A stretch of DNA of 64,000 nt from Prochlorococcus marinus str. MIT 9401 (GTDB taxonomy: Bacteria > Cyanobacteriota > Cyanobacteriia > PCC-6307 > Cyanobiaceae), in NCBI RefSeq assembly GCF_000760095.1, contig NZ_JNAR01000006.1, forward strand, positions 47,180-111,179. Direction: 5' to 3'. A program made the translations under genes and the position numbers. Shown piece by piece: positions 10,535-20,033 of this stretch. The notes beneath the pieces were generated by a model. That model had not been told where the DNA came from. It saw only the letters and a program-made list of their open reading frames with translations, and made no database searches. Each line of letters begins with the position of its first letter. Position 1 is the first letter of the stretch.

Positions 10535-11995
10535 ATGACCACTGCTTTGCAAACGCCTCAAAGGCGCTCTAGGTCCAAGTTACAAGATGCAAGTCTTGTA
10601 AATGGACCTATGCTCCTTTTGAGGAGTATTCGAGGATTTAGTTCAAACCGCTCTATGTTGTGGCTTGCAACTGTTCCTTTAGCTTTGTTTGGTTTAGGTA
10701 TTTTTAATCTTTCAGCTCACGCAGCTGATTTACCTGAGTTGAATGCAGCTTTTCTTGCTAACAATTTATGGCTTTTGATCGCTACTATTTTAGTGATCTT
10801 TATGAACGCTGGTTTCGCTATGGTTGAGGCAGGTATGTGTCGTTCTAAGAACGCAGTTAACATCCTTGCTAAAAACCTATTCGTATTTGCTCTAGCTGTA
10901 ACCTCATATTGGTTTATCGGCTACTCATTAATGTACGGAGGTAGTGTTGCTGACGGATGGCTTTATTTTGGCGGCTTATTTTTTGATCCAACAGTTACTG
11001 CAGATATGGTAACTGATGCTGGATTAGTCCCAACAGTTGATTTCTTGTTCCAGTCTGCATTTGCAGGAACTGCGGCAACTATCGTATCCGGTCTTGTTGC
11101 TGAAAGAGTTAAATTTGGAGAATTTGTTGTTTTTGCTGTTGTATTAACTGCATTTATATATCCAATTGCTGGTAGCTGGAAATGGAATGGTGGTTGGCTT
11201 GATTCTTTAGGTTTTGTAGACTTTGCTGGTTCTTCAATTGTTCACTCAGTTGGAGCATGGGCTGGTCTTGTAGGAGCTATGCTTCTTGGGCCAAGAATAG
11301 GCAAATACTCTGATGGGAAACCACAGGCTATGCCAGGACACAATATGGCAATAGCTACTCTTGGTGCATTAGTTCTATGGATAGGTTGGTATGGTTTTAA
11401 TCCCGGTTCTCAACTTGCTATGGATCAATGGGTTCCATACGTTGCTGTAACAACTACTTTGGCAGCAGCAGCTGGAGCTATTGGTGCAACTATTGTTTCA
11501 ACTTTAACTTCTGGTAAGCCTGATCTTACAATGATAATTAACGGAATCCTTGCTGGTTTGGTTAGTATCACTGCTGGTTGTGGTGATATGACCCTTGCTG
11601 GAGCCTGGTTCGCAGGACTAGTGGGCGGAATTATTGTTGTATTTTCTGTTGCAGCACTTGATGCCGCTGAGATCGATGATCCTGTAGGTGCATTCTCTGT
11701 TCACGGAGTTTGTGGTGTATGGGGTACTGTAGTTATCGGTCTTTGGGGTACAGCTGTACAAGGTGATGGAGCAGGTATGGGATTGTTCAATGGCGGAGGT
11801 ATTACCCTTCTTCTAGTTCAAGCTCTTGGTGCCGCAGCTTATGCTATTTGGACACTAGTTACTTGCTGGATTGCCTGGTCTGTAATTGGAGGATTGTTCG
11901 GTGGAATCCGAGTATCTGAAGAGGAAGAGACTCAAGGCTTAGATATAGGAGAGCATGGAATGGAAGCATATCCAGACTTTGCATCTGCTAAATAA
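10535..11995 (+). CDS. amt: Ammonium transporter
   Basis: Amt is the channel-like transporter for ammonium, the main nitrogen source of these cells. The 486-residue protein has a basic N-terminal extension, a hydrophobic signal-like segment ending AHAADLPEL (about residues 43-68), then 11 membrane spans. The twin pore histidines are in SSIVHSVGAWAGL and AFSVHGVCGVWGT. Other hallmarks are NAGFAMVEAGMCR and WIGWYGFNPGS. Codon use appears more GC-rich and regular than in its neighbours, as expected of a highly expressed gene. A perfect NtcA site lies upstream and a strong terminator downstream, so it is probably a monocistronic nitrogen-regulated unit. Confidence 0.97.
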   Translation: MTTALQTPQRRSRSKLQDASLVNGPMLLLRSIRGFSSNRSMLWLATVPLALFGLGIFNLSAHAADLPELNAAFLANNLWLLIATILVIFMNAGFAMVEAGMCRSKNAVNILAKNLFVFALAVTSYWFIGYSLMYGGSVADGWLYFGGLFFDPTVTADMVTDAGLVPTVDFLFQSAFAGTAATIVSGLVAERVKFGEFVVFAVVLTAFIYPIAGSWKWNGGWLDSLGFVDFAGSSIVHSVGAWAGLVGAMLLGPRIGKYSDGKPQAMPGHNMAIATLGALVLWIGWYGFNPGSQLAMDQWVPYVAVTTTLAAAAGAIGATIVSTLTSGKPDLTMIINGILAGLVSITAGCGDMTLAGAWFAGLVGGIIVVFSVAALDAAEIDDPVGAFSVHGVCGVWGTVVIGLWGTAVQGDGAGMGLFNGGGITLLLVQALGAAAYAIWTLVTCWIAWSVIGGLFGGIRVSEEEETQGLDIGEHGMEAYPDFASAK

Positions 11996-12016
11996 TCTAA
12001 CTGAAAATTGATTTGA

Positions 12017-12049
12017 GAAACCTGACTTATGTCAGGTTTCTTTTTTTTT
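12017..12049 (+). terminator. Intrinsic terminator of amt
   Basis: A perfect 10 bp stem, GAAACCTGAC at 12017-12026 and GTCAGGTTTC at 12031-12040, closes on a TTAT loop and is followed by nine T residues. It lies 22 bp after the amt stop and 35 bp before ispH, separating the two transcripts. Confidence 0.93.
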
Positions 12050-12083
12050 ACGAAAATTATTTAAAACGTTGTAATATAGAAAG

Positions 12084-13280
12084 ATGGATACACAAGCTTT
12101 TAGAAGATCACTTCATCATTCTGATAGATACAACAGAAGGGGTTTCGATTCTCCAACAAAAAGAGCTCAAGCGTTAGAAGAAGCTTACCAAAGTGATTTG
12201 ATAAGTTCTATCAGGGATAATGGTTTTACTTACACTAAAGGCAGACTAAATATTAAATTGGCCCAAGCTTTCGGTTTCTGTTGGGGAGTTGAAAGAGCTG
12301 TCGCAATGGCTTATGAAACTAGAAGACATTACCCAAAAGAAAATATTTGGATAACAAATGAAATTATTCATAATCCCTCGGTTAATGATCATTTAAGAAA
12401 AATGAATGTAAAATTCATTTCAGCTAAAAATGGAATTAAAGATTTTTCTTTAGTGTCTAACGGGGATGTTGTTATACTTCCTGCTTTCGGCGCTACTGTT
12501 CAAGAAATGAAACTCTTGCATGAGAAAGGTTGTCATATAATTGATACAACTTGTCCATGGGTTTCTAAGGTTTGGCATACAGTTGAAAAACATAAAAAAC
12601 ATATTTTCACATCCATTATTCATGGAAAATTTAAACATGAAGAGACTCTCGCTACAAGTTCATTCGCAGGTAAATATTTAGTCGTACTTGATCTAGAAGA
12701 AGCAAACTACGTATCGGAATATATTCTGGGGAGAGGTAATAGAAATGAGTTTATGAACAAATTTGCTAAAGCCTGTTCTAATGGATTTGATCCTGATAAG
12801 GATTTAGATAGAGTGGGAGTTGCAAATCAGACAACTATGCTCAAGAGCGAGACTGAGGAAATTGGAAAGGTGTTTGAAAGAACGATGTTAAAAAAATTTG
12901 GACCAGAAAATGTAAATAGTCACTTTTTAGCTTTTAATACTATTTGTGATGCGACTGAAGAAAGACAAGATGCAATGTTCTCTCTGGTTGATGAAGACCT
13001 TGATATCCTAGTGGTTATTGGAGGGTTCAATTCTTCCAATACTACCCACTTACAAGAAATAGCAATTACTAAAAATATTTCTTCTTTTCACATTGATACC
13101 CCAGAGAGGATATCAGTTAAAGAAAACTCAATATTTCATAAACCACTAGGATCAGAATTAGAACTTAAAAATAATTTTCTACCTAGTGGAAAAATTAATG
13201 TTGGAATTACCTCAGGTGCATCCACTCCTGATAAGGTCGTAGCAGATGTTATTGAAAAGTTAATTGATATTGCTTCATGA
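12084..13280 (+). CDS. ispH: 4-hydroxy-3-methylbut-2-enyl diphosphate reductase
   Basis: IspH performs the last step of the MEP isoprenoid pathway, reducing HMBPP to IPP and DMAPP with a 4Fe-4S cluster. The 398-residue length is the long form of cyanobacteria and plastids. The three cluster cysteines are Cys66 ([11 protein letters not shown]), Cys157 ([10 protein letters not shown]) and Cys288 ([10 protein letters not shown]). The product feeds chlorophyll phytol, carotenoid and quinone synthesis. It stands between the amt terminator and the DoxX gene. Confidence 0.96.
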   Translation: MDTQAFRRSLHHSDRYNRRGFDSPTKRAQALEEAYQSDLISSIRDNGFTYTKGRLNIKLAQAFGFCWGVERAVAMAYETRRHYPKENIWITNEIIHNPSVNDHLRKMNVKFISAKNGIKDFSLVSNGDVVILPAFGATVQEMKLLHEKGCHIIDTTCPWVSKVWHTVEKHKKHIFTSIIHGKFKHEETLATSSFAGKYLVVLDLEEANYVSEYILGRGNRNEFMNKFAKACSNGFDPDKDLDRVGVANQTTMLKSETEEIGKVFERTMLKKFGPENVNSHFLAFNTICDATEERQDAMFSLVDEDLDILVVIGGFNSSNTTHLQEIAITKNISSFHIDTPERISVKENSIFHKPLGSELELKNNFLPSGKINVGITSGASTPDKVVADVIEKLIDIAS

Positions 13281-13383
13281 ATTTCTTATGTATTTATAAA
13301 TTTGCTTAGTTTTTTTAATTTATTAGTCAGATAATTCCAAAAGATCTACTTTATTAACTAGAATAATGAAAAAATAATGAAGT

Positions 13384-13944
13384 ATGGAAGACAAAGCACA
13401 AACAGATCAGATTCAAACTGCAAGTATGAATAGAACTAAAGCCCCCCAAAAAGTTGAAGTTGTGGTTGCCAATTCATCTTCAGGGTCAGAAGTTAATATC
13501 CTTGGAGAACTATCAATTTTTGTTTTAAGAATAGGTTTTTGTGCTTTGATGATTCACCATGGCCTTGAGAAACTTCAGGATCCGCAAGGTTTTGCTGAGT
13601 TTGTAGTTGGTAAGTACTTTCCATTTTTGCCAGGCGATCCTGTTATTTGGACTTTTGGAGCAGCAATTACTCAATTGGTATGTCCAGTAGGTTTGGCTTT
13701 GGGGGTTTTTGCTAGGCTTTCTTCTCTTGGTCTATTCTCCACCATGGCATTCGCAGTTTATTTTCATCTTCTTGATACTGGACTAGAAGGTTTTCCTCTG
13801 GCAGTGGTCGAGGGTCATAATTATGCTTTCGAATTGTCTTTTATATATGGGGCTATTTCTCTTTACTTTCTATGTGCAGGTCCTGGCAGGCTATCTTTAT
13901 TTAGAAAGACAAACAAAATAACATATTATCCAAAATCAACATAA
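13384..13944 (+). CDS. DoxX family membrane protein
   Basis: A 186-residue membrane protein of the DoxX type, a four-helix family of uncertain function linked in some bacteria to redox and sulfur metabolism. Hallmarks are the first helix (VLRIGFCALMIHHGLEKLQDPQGFAEF split across about 47-73), the GPALTQLVCPVG-like segment AAITQLVCPVGLALGVF and FELSFIYGAISLYFLCAGPGRLS. About 40 polar residues precede the first helix. A -10-like TAGAAT lies at 13359-13364. It converges on purH with adjacent stops. Confidence 0.85.
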   Translation: MEDKAQTDQIQTASMNRTKAPQKVEVVVANSSSGSEVNILGELSIFVLRIGFCALMIHHGLEKLQDPQGFAEFVVGKYFPFLPGDPVIWTFGAAITQLVCPVGLALGVFARLSSLGLFSTMAFAVYFHLLDTGLEGFPLAVVEGHNYAFELSFIYGAISLYFLCAGPGRLSLFRKTNKITYYPKST

Positions 13945-15498
13945 TTAATGTAAGAAGTGCCTTTTTTGGGTAAATACCATTGAGATTCCTTTCAAATTAC
14001 ACATATCAATACTTTCTTGGTCTCTTAGACTTCCTCCAGGTTGAATAATAGCTTTTATTCCATATTCATTTGCTAACTCTACAGTATCCGCAAATGGAAA
14101 AAATCCATCGCTTGCTAAGACAGCATCAGAGCACAAACTTCCAGCTGCTTTTAATGCAATTTTTGCTGCTCCAACTCTATTCATTTGTCCAGCACCAATA
14201 CCAATAGTTTTTTGGTCTTTTGCAATAACAATGGCATTGGATTTCACGTGCTTGCAAATTCTCCATGCAAAATTTAGATCTAAGTTAATTTGATTACTCG
14301 GATTTTTATCTGTTACTGAAATCCAATTTTCAGTTTTTTCTTCACTATCGTCAGTATCTTGAACAAGTAATCCTCCCATTATTGATTTAGTAGAATTTTG
14401 ATTCTTTTTTGGAAGTTGATTTTTTGCAAATTTTAAAATTCTTAAATTCTTTTTAACTTTTAAAATTTCTAAAGCTTCCTCATCAAAAGATGGAGCGACT
14501 ATACACTCTAAGAAAATATCTTTGAGGTGAATTGCGGTCTCACTATCAACATTTGAATTAAAAGCAACTATTCCTCCAAATGCACTAACAGAGTCGCATT
14601 CCAGGGCATTCAAAAATGCTTTAGAAGCTGAATTACTTATGGAGGCACCACAAGGATTATTGTGTTTTAAAATAACAGCGGCAAACATGTCGTTTGTTAC
14701 ATCATCTTTTTCTGTGTAGCCAAATTCTAAAACTGTTGAAAGTGCCGACTCTAGATCTAATAGATTGTTATAACTTAAGTCTTTTCCTTGAAGTTGTTCT
14801 GCTGAGTTCCATCCAACGTTATTTAAACCATACCAGAAAGCTTTTTGATGTGGATTCTCCCCATATCTTAAGGTTTTGATTAGTGGATAAGATTCAATAT
14901 ATTTGGAAGATTGTAAATCTCTTTCTTTTCTTATCCAATTAGATATTGCAGTGTCATAGTCTGCTGTGTGTTGAAAAGCTTCAAGGGCTAATTTTGCTTT
15001 ATATGAGTCTTTTAATTCGCCTTTTTTACTTTCTTCAAGAAAATTTTGATACTGACTAGGATCTACTAAAACCGAAACATTCTTGTGATTTTTAGCTGCA
15101 GAACGAATCATAGATGGCCCTCCGATATCGATATTTTCAATAGCTTCTTCCCATTTAGCTCCCTGATCTACAGTTTTTTTAAAAGGATATAAATTTACAA
15201 CTACTAAGTCAATTAACTCAAGATTGTTAGCTTCTATATCTTTTTTATGTTCCTCATCAGTTCTTTTAGCTAATATTCCCCCGTGTATTTTTGGATGTAA
15301 AGTTTTAACTCTTCCTCCAAGAATTTCTGGAGAATTAGTAAAATCAGCAACTTTAATAACTGGAATTTTAGCCTCTATAAGATGTTTGGCAGTTCCTCCA
15401 CTTGATAGAATTTTATAATTAAATTGCTCTACCAATTCCTTACAAAATGGGATTATATTTTTTTTATCAGAGACACTTACTAAAGCTAATGGAGACAT
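13945..15498 (-). CDS. purH: Bifunctional AICAR transformylase / IMP cyclohydrolase
   Basis: PurH performs the last two steps of purine synthesis, formylating AICAR and closing the ring to IMP. The 517-residue protein has an N-terminal MGS-like cyclohydrolase domain (ALVSVSDKKN, GGRVKTLHPKIHGG, NIDIGGPSMIR) and a C-terminal transformylase domain (RYGENPHQ, catalytic Lys-His in VILKHNNPCGAS, and SDGFFPFADTVE). The length is normal. It is divergent from the esterase gene with a 33 bp gap. Confidence 0.96.
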   Translation of the reverse strand: MSPLALVSVSDKKNIIPFCKELVEQFNYKILSSGGTAKHLIEAKIPVIKVADFTNSPEILGGRVKTLHPKIHGGILAKRTDEEHKKDIEANNLELIDLVVVNLYPFKKTVDQGAKWEEAIENIDIGGPSMIRSAAKNHKNVSVLVDPSQYQNFLEESKKGELKDSYKAKLALEAFQHTADYDTAISNWIRKERDLQSSKYIESYPLIKTLRYGENPHQKAFWYGLNNVGWNSAEQLQGKDLSYNNLLDLESALSTVLEFGYTEKDDVTNDMFAAVILKHNNPCGASISNSASKAFLNALECDSVSAFGGIVAFNSNVDSETAIHLKDIFLECIVAPSFDEEALEILKVKKNLRILKFAKNQLPKKNQNSTKSIMGGLLVQDTDDSEEKTENWISVTDKNPSNQINLDLNFAWRICKHVKSNAIVIAKDQKTIGIGAGQMNRVGAAKIALKAAGSLCSDAVLASDGFFPFADTVELANEYGIKAIIQPGGSLRDQESIDMCNLKGISMVFTQKRHFLH

Positions 15499-15531
15499 TA
15501 TGGAAAAGTTTACTTACTTAAGAATATAAAC

Positions 15532-16149
15532 ATGAAATATGCTATCGATCATGAATTTGTCTCGATTAGCTCTCAAACTGCAACTCATAGAATTATTTTG
15601 ATGCATGGTTGGGGAGCTGATTCAGATGACCTTTTAACATTTGGAAAGGAGATGACTGAAAAAATAAATCTTGATTTTGAGGTAATTTCTTTAAGGGGTC
15701 CTGGATTACACCCAAGTGGTCAGGGAAGGCAGTGGTATGGATTATACCCACATGATTGGAATGGAGCTGAGGTTGAAGTCAATAAACTTTTAGTTACATT
15801 AAAAAAATTTGATACTGATCAGATTCCACTAAGAAAAACAATTTTGTTGGGGTTCTCTCAGGGGGCGGCAATGGCAATTGATGCGGGATTTAAGTTAAAT
15901 TTTGGATTAATTGTTGCTTGTAGTGGTTATCCTCACCCCAACTGGGCCCCTGGAGAAACATTATCGCCATTTATTATTAGTCATGGTTTACTTGATGACG
16001 TTGTGCCTGTAAATGCTTCTAGGAATATTTATGAAAAGGTAAAGAGTAAGTCCTCTAAATTTTGTGAATTACTAGAATTCGATGGATCTCATCAAATTGA
16101 TTCAAATTTAATTAATTTTATAAGTTCAAATATAAGCAATATTTTTTAA
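15532..16149 (+). CDS. Alpha/beta-hydrolase, phospholipase/carboxylesterase family
   Basis: A 205-residue soluble hydrolase. The catalytic triad is visible: nucleophilic serine in LLGFSQGAAMA, aspartate in HGLLDDVVPV and histidine in DGSHQID. An oxyanion-loop motif RIILMHGWGADSDDL lies near residue 20. These match the carboxylesterase family that includes acyl-protein thioesterases; the natural substrate is unknown. It overlaps the convergent DUF3155 gene by 4 bp at their stops. Confidence 0.88.
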   Translation: MKYAIDHEFVSISSQTATHRIILMHGWGADSDDLLTFGKEMTEKINLDFEVISLRGPGLHPSGQGRQWYGLYPHDWNGAEVEVNKLLVTLKKFDTDQIPLRKTILLGFSQGAAMAIDAGFKLNFGLIVACSGYPHPNWAPGETLSPFIISHGLLDDVVPVNASRNIYEKVKSKSSKFCELLEFDGSHQIDSNLINFISSNISNIF

Positions 16150-16514
16150 ACAAAAGCATATTCATATTCTTCAATCTCTTCCCAATCATCTGCAGTAAGT
16201 TCTAGACCCTCAAATATTTTTTCTTCACCAATTCCTTCAACTACAACTTTTAGTGATGGAAATAGAAAATGATTTTCTTCAGCATATTGTGCGCTAAACA
16301 AACCTTTTTCACCCCAAAAAAATCTATCGGTGGTGTGTTCATTTCTTCTGACATTGAAAACTGAAGGTGCAGAGAGACCATTTTCAGCTATGAATCTTCT
16401 TGCGGCTGTAATTGGTTTATGTTTGCCAGTTTCGATATGATAAATAGGTACATGTGCCATTACTCTTTGGCCAGCCAATCTTCTTCTGCTGATTCTTTTT
16501 CTTTTTTTTGACAT
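16146..16514 (-). CDS. DUF3155 family protein
   Basis: A 122-residue protein matching the cyanobacterial DUF3155 family, whose function is unknown. It begins with a strongly basic stretch, MSKKRKRISRRRLAGQRVMAH, which could contact RNA or DNA, and ends with an acidic tail (DDWEEIEEYEYAFV). The middle contains ITAARRFIAENGL and FFWGEKGLFSAQYAEENHFLFPS. Charge polarity from N to C terminus is striking. Its upstream region holds several hairpins (see the entry at 16542). Confidence 0.82.
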   Translation of the reverse strand: MSKKRKRISRRRLAGQRVMAHVPIYHIETGKHKPITAARRFIAENGLSAPSVFNVRRNEHTTDRFFWGEKGLFSAQYAEENHFLFPSLKVVVEGIGEEKIFEGLELTADDWEEIEEYEYAFV

Positions 16515-16541
16515 TGATTGGTACTCCTGAAATTATTAATG

Positions 16542-16685
16542 AGATTAGTCTTAGTTATTTTTACTAATCTTATATGTGATTTTAAATTCACTTCAAATTA
16601 CATAGAGGACCCATCAACCCCTGATGTAGCTTAAAATATGATTAAATATTCATATTTAAGGCTGGCTAAAGTCAGACCTCTTTAT
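16542..16685. other. Hairpin-rich divergent gap; possible leader or small RNA
   Basis: The 250 bp between DUF3155 and the histidine kinase contains four inverted repeats in tandem: AGATTAGT at 16542-16549 with ACTAATCT at 16563-16570; GTGA/TCAC at 16576-16591; CATCA/TGATG at 16612-16626; and AGG-CTG-GC paired with GT-CAG-A-CCT at 16659-16679. No ORF of note is present. This could be a structured leader of the minus-strand DUF3155 gene, or an independent RNA. Only the repeats are seen; function is inferred. Confidence 0.35.
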
Positions 16686-16764
16686 ATATCTTAATACTTT
16701 TTTCATATTTTACAAGCCCTTTTTTAATTTTTTTTTTAAAAAATTTCCCAAAATTTTATTAATT

Positions 16765-17901
16765 ATGAATCTTTCAAAAAAATTTGAAGAGCTCATTTTA
16801 AAACAGTTAGAGAGTTTTGGCTGCTCAATGGGCGTGACAAATTTAGTTATGTATCTTGCTTCAGCGAAGCAAGGAACTAAAGCATCTTTTGAAATGATTG
16901 GTCAATGGCCACAAATTGATCGGTTACTTACTTCAATAGAAGATGATCCTTCACTAAAGGTTTCTTCGCCTAATAGAAGATGGTACCCTTTACAAGAAAA
17001 CGATATTCTACTTGGTGTCCTTAGGGTTGAAACTGATTTAAAAGGGGGGAATTGGCCAGTAACTCTGGATTCTAGATTAAAAGCGCTTTCAGTGTCTTTA
17101 GCTAAATGCGTCTCTATAGAACTAGAACGTCAAAATAAAAATGAAGAAGTTAATTATTTAAAAAATCAGGTCAATGTCATAATTCATCAATTAAGGAATC
17201 CATTAGCTGCTATTAGAACATATGCAAAATTATTAATCAAAAGACTTGGTTCAGATGATGATTCTATTGAAATAGTCGAACGCATGATAATAGAGCAAAA
17301 ACAAATTAATCAATATATGGATTCTTTTGCACAATTAAATTCACCTATTCAACTTCCTCTAGAAATTGGAGAGGAAAGATTATTATTACCACCAAATTTA
17401 GATAATAAAGAGATAATAACTGTTCAAAGTTTATTGAGACCAATATTAGAAAGGGGTAAAGCTAATGCGGACTTAGAGAATAGAGATTGGACTGAACCTT
17501 CTCTTTGGCCAGATTGGACAATTTCGCCATTAAAGGCAAAATATGCTGTAATTGCCGAAATAGTGGCCAATTTATTAGAAAATGCGTTTAAATATGCCCA
17601 AAAAGATACTGAAATTGGACTCGTAATTACGAGTAATGGACTTTGTATATTTGATGATGGTAAAAAAATAACCAAAAATGAAAACGAGAAAATTTTTGAA
17701 AAAGGTTTTAGAGGATCTGCTGCAAAAAAGAAGGATGGGACCGGTGTGGGACTTTTTTTGGCAAGAAAATTAGCAAAACAAATTGGAGGAGATTTGAGAT
17801 TGTTGGAAAATAACTCGAGTGATGATACTGAGAAATTAAAAAATCTTAAGAAGAAAAATATTTTCTATTTAGAACTACCTATAAAAGAATTGCATGCATA
17901 A
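16765..17901 (+). CDS. Sensor histidine kinase without membrane segment
   Basis: A 378-residue cytoplasmic histidine kinase. Residues 1-120 form a GAF-like sensory region with no membrane span. The H-box VIIHQLRNPLAAIRTYAKLL places the phosphorylated histidine at residue 141. The ATPase domain has the N-box NLLENAFKYA, the G1-like IFDDGKKI and the G2 segment GTGVGLFLARKLAKQIGG. No response regulator is adjacent, so its partner must be elsewhere. It overlaps the convergent cobS by 23 bp at the 3' end. The signal it senses cannot be read from the sequence. Confidence 0.88.
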   Translation: MNLSKKFEELILKQLESFGCSMGVTNLVMYLASAKQGTKASFEMIGQWPQIDRLLTSIEDDPSLKVSSPNRRWYPLQENDILLGVLRVETDLKGGNWPVTLDSRLKALSVSLAKCVSIELERQNKNEEVNYLKNQVNVIIHQLRNPLAAIRTYAKLLIKRLGSDDDSIEIVERMIIEQKQINQYMDSFAQLNSPIQLPLEIGEERLLLPPNLDNKEIITVQSLLRPILERGKANADLENRDWTEPSLWPDWTISPLKAKYAVIAEIVANLLENAFKYAQKDTEIGLVITSNGLCIFDDGKKITKNENEKIFEKGFRGSAAKKKDGTGVGLFLARKLAKQIGGDLRLLENNSSDDTEKLKNLKKKNIFYLELPIKELHA

Positions 17902-18619
17902 ACAACATTACAGTTTCAACTAGTACAACACTTGCTCCGCAGGCATCTCCATTGAAGCCTCCAATTTTATTGCCTAGTATATTTGGGATAAAATAGCTTA
18001 TAAAAATACCAATAAAAATAAGAATTAAAAATTTAATTAATATTGCTTGGGATGTAATTGAGAGAAATTGGTATGCAATGAAAATTAAAAGAAAAATAAT
18101 GGAGATCAAAGATTCTTTTTTAAATCCATTCCAAAACTTTTTGTGACTTATAGATTTTTTCTTATAACTAATATACTTAAACTTTTCTATAAAAAATAAA
18201 TTTGAAAATCTTCCCCAAAATAAGCATAAAGGTAAAACGAAGATTATTAGATTTTGAATTGTCAGTATGCAAGCAATTTGAATTAAAGTTATAAAAACTA
18301 AAGCTTGAACGCCAAAGGATCCAACTTTACTGTCTTTCATGGCTTTTAAACGTTTCTTTTTACCCGCAAAAATTCCATCGAAAGTATCCATTAAACCATC
18401 AAGGTGTAGACCACCAGTAATTAAATATCCTGAAGCCAAACAAACTAATGTTGATGCATAAATTGACCAATAGTTTGATCTTAAAAAAAGAAAAATATAA
18501 CTCTGTATTGTTCCAATAAAAAATCCTAAAAGCGGCGCAAATTGCGCAATATTTTTAAATTCGGGATTAATAAAAGGTATCTTTGGAAATGTCGTATAGA
18601 AAATCCAAGATCCTGCCAA
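17879..18619 (-). CDS. cobS: Adenosylcobinamide-GDP ribazoletransferase (cobalamin synthase)
   Basis: CobS joins adenosylcobinamide-GDP and alpha-ribazole at the membrane in the late steps of cobalamin (in Prochlorococcus, pseudocobalamin) synthesis. The 246-residue protein is hydrophobic with several helices and carries the family motif GGLHLDGLMDTFDG (about 69-82) and the C-terminal GGFNGDACGASVVLVE. The start codon is TTG. The 3' end overlaps the histidine kinase by 23 bp. Confidence 0.92.
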   Translation of the reverse strand: MAGSWIFYTTFPKIPFINPEFKNIAQFAPLLGFFIGTIQSYIFLFLRSNYWSIYASTLVCLASGYLITGGLHLDGLMDTFDGIFAGKKKRLKAMKDSKVGSFGVQALVFITLIQIACILTIQNLIIFVLPLCLFWGRFSNLFFIEKFKYISYKKKSISHKKFWNGFKKESLISIIFLLIFIAYQFLSITSQAILIKFLILIFIGIFISYFIPNILGNKIGGFNGDACGASVVLVETVMLFMHAILL

Positions 18620-18717
18620 ATTTTTTATGAAATATTTTTTGATGAGATAAAAATAGAATCAATATTAAATAATAGGGTAGATTAATAAAAAAGGATCAAA
18701 AAATTTTATAAATTATT

Positions 18718-19836
18718 GTGTTTGAATTTGAAATTACATCGAATTGCAGTAACACAGGTGCCAGAACTGGTATTTTTCATACGCCAAATGGTCAGGTTAG
18801 TACACCAAAATTTATGCCTGTGGGTACTTTGGCAACGGTTAAAGGAATTTCATCTAAGCAGTTAACCTCCACAGGGTCAGAAATGATTCTTTCAAATACC
18901 TTTCATCTTCATTTGCAACCTGGAGAAAAACTTGTTAAAGAATCTGGAGGAATACATAAGTTCATGAATTGGCCTAAGCCAATTCTTACTGATTCCGGAG
19001 GATATCAAGTTTTTAGTTTGGCCAAATTAAATAATATTTCTGATGAAGGTGTGGAATTTAAAAATCCAAGAGATGGTAATCATGTATTTTTGTCACCAGA
19101 AAAAGTAATACAGATTCAAATGGATCTTGGATCGGATGTTGCGATGGCTTTTGATCATTGTCCTCCGCATACAGCTAATGAAAATGATATTGAGGATTCT
19201 CTACAGAGAACTCATTCATGGTTGCAAAAATGTGTTGAGACTCATAAGAAATCAAATCAAGCATTATTCGGTATAGTTCAAGGTGGTAAGTATCCGAGAT
19301 TGAGAGAATTTAGCGCAAAATATACAAGTTCTTTTGATCTGCCCGGAATAGCAGTGGGAGGTGTCAGTGTTGGCGAGGCAGTCGAAGAAATACATAATGT
19401 AATTAATTACGTCCCGAAGTTCTTACCAATCAATAAACCAAGATATTTAATGGGAATTGGCTCTTTAAGAGAAATTTCTTTAGCTGTTGCTAATGGATTC
19501 GATATATTTGACTGTGTTTTACCTACAAGACTAGGAAGACATGGGACTGCATTTTTTAATGATGAAAGATTGAATTTGCGAAATGCTCGATTCAAAAATG
19601 ATTTTTCTCCGATTGACAAAACTTGTAAATGCGAGACCTGTAAATCTTATTCTCGAGCATATTTGCATCATCTAATTAGAAATGACGAAATATTAGGACT
19701 ATCCCTAATAAGTTTGCATAATATTGCTCACTTAATAAGATTTACCAATGCAATTTCTACTGCAATTAGAGATAATTGTTTTACAAATGATTTCGCTCCT
19801 TGGAAAACATCCTCTATTGCTCACCATACGTGGTAA
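18718..19836 (+). CDS. tgt: Queuine tRNA-ribosyltransferase
   Basis: Tgt exchanges guanine 34 for preQ1 in GUN-anticodon tRNAs. The 372-residue enzyme shows the catalytic [12 protein letters not shown] (nucleophile region, about 98-109), [13 protein letters not shown], and the zinc site [17 protein letters not shown] with three cysteines and a histidine. The GTG start gives the expected N-terminus FEFEITSNC. It is followed by psbK after 29 bp on the same strand, so psbK may be co-transcribed. Confidence 0.96.
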   Translation: MFEFEITSNCSNTGARTGIFHTPNGQVSTPKFMPVGTLATVKGISSKQLTSTGSEMILSNTFHLHLQPGEKLVKESGGIHKFMNWPKPILTDSGGYQVFSLAKLNNISDEGVEFKNPRDGNHVFLSPEKVIQIQMDLGSDVAMAFDHCPPHTANENDIEDSLQRTHSWLQKCVETHKKSNQALFGIVQGGKYPRLREFSAKYTSSFDLPGIAVGGVSVGEAVEEIHNVINYVPKFLPINKPRYLMGIGSLREISLAVANGFDIFDCVLPTRLGRHGTAFFNDERLNLRNARFKNDFSPIDKTCKCETCKSYSRAYLHHLIRNDEILGLSLISLHNIAHLIRFTNAISTAIRDNCFTNDFAPWKTSSIAHHTW

Positions 19837-19865
19837 CGTCTTATCATAATTAATTTATTAAAAAG

Positions 19866-20006
19866 GTGCTCATTCTATTTAATACATTTGCTGAATTGCC
19901 CGAGGCTTATAAGGCCTTCGCTCCAACCGTTGATGTTCTTCCACTTATTCCTTTATTTTTCTTTTTGTTGGTATTTGTTTGGCAAGCTGCAGTTGGATTT
20001 AAATAA
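19866..20006 (+). CDS. psbK: Photosystem II reaction centre protein K
   Basis: PsbK is a one-helix photosystem II subunit near CP43. A GTG-started frame of 46 residues contains the mature sequence [19 protein letters not shown] followed by a membrane helix and the conserved terminus [10 protein letters not shown]. The AFAP(T/I)VDVLPLIP core and AVGF-type ending are diagnostic. The first residues form a short leader that is removed in homologues. It lies directly behind tgt. Confidence 0.93.
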
Positions 20007-20033
20007 AATTCTTTTAGTTTTTGATTGTTAGTG

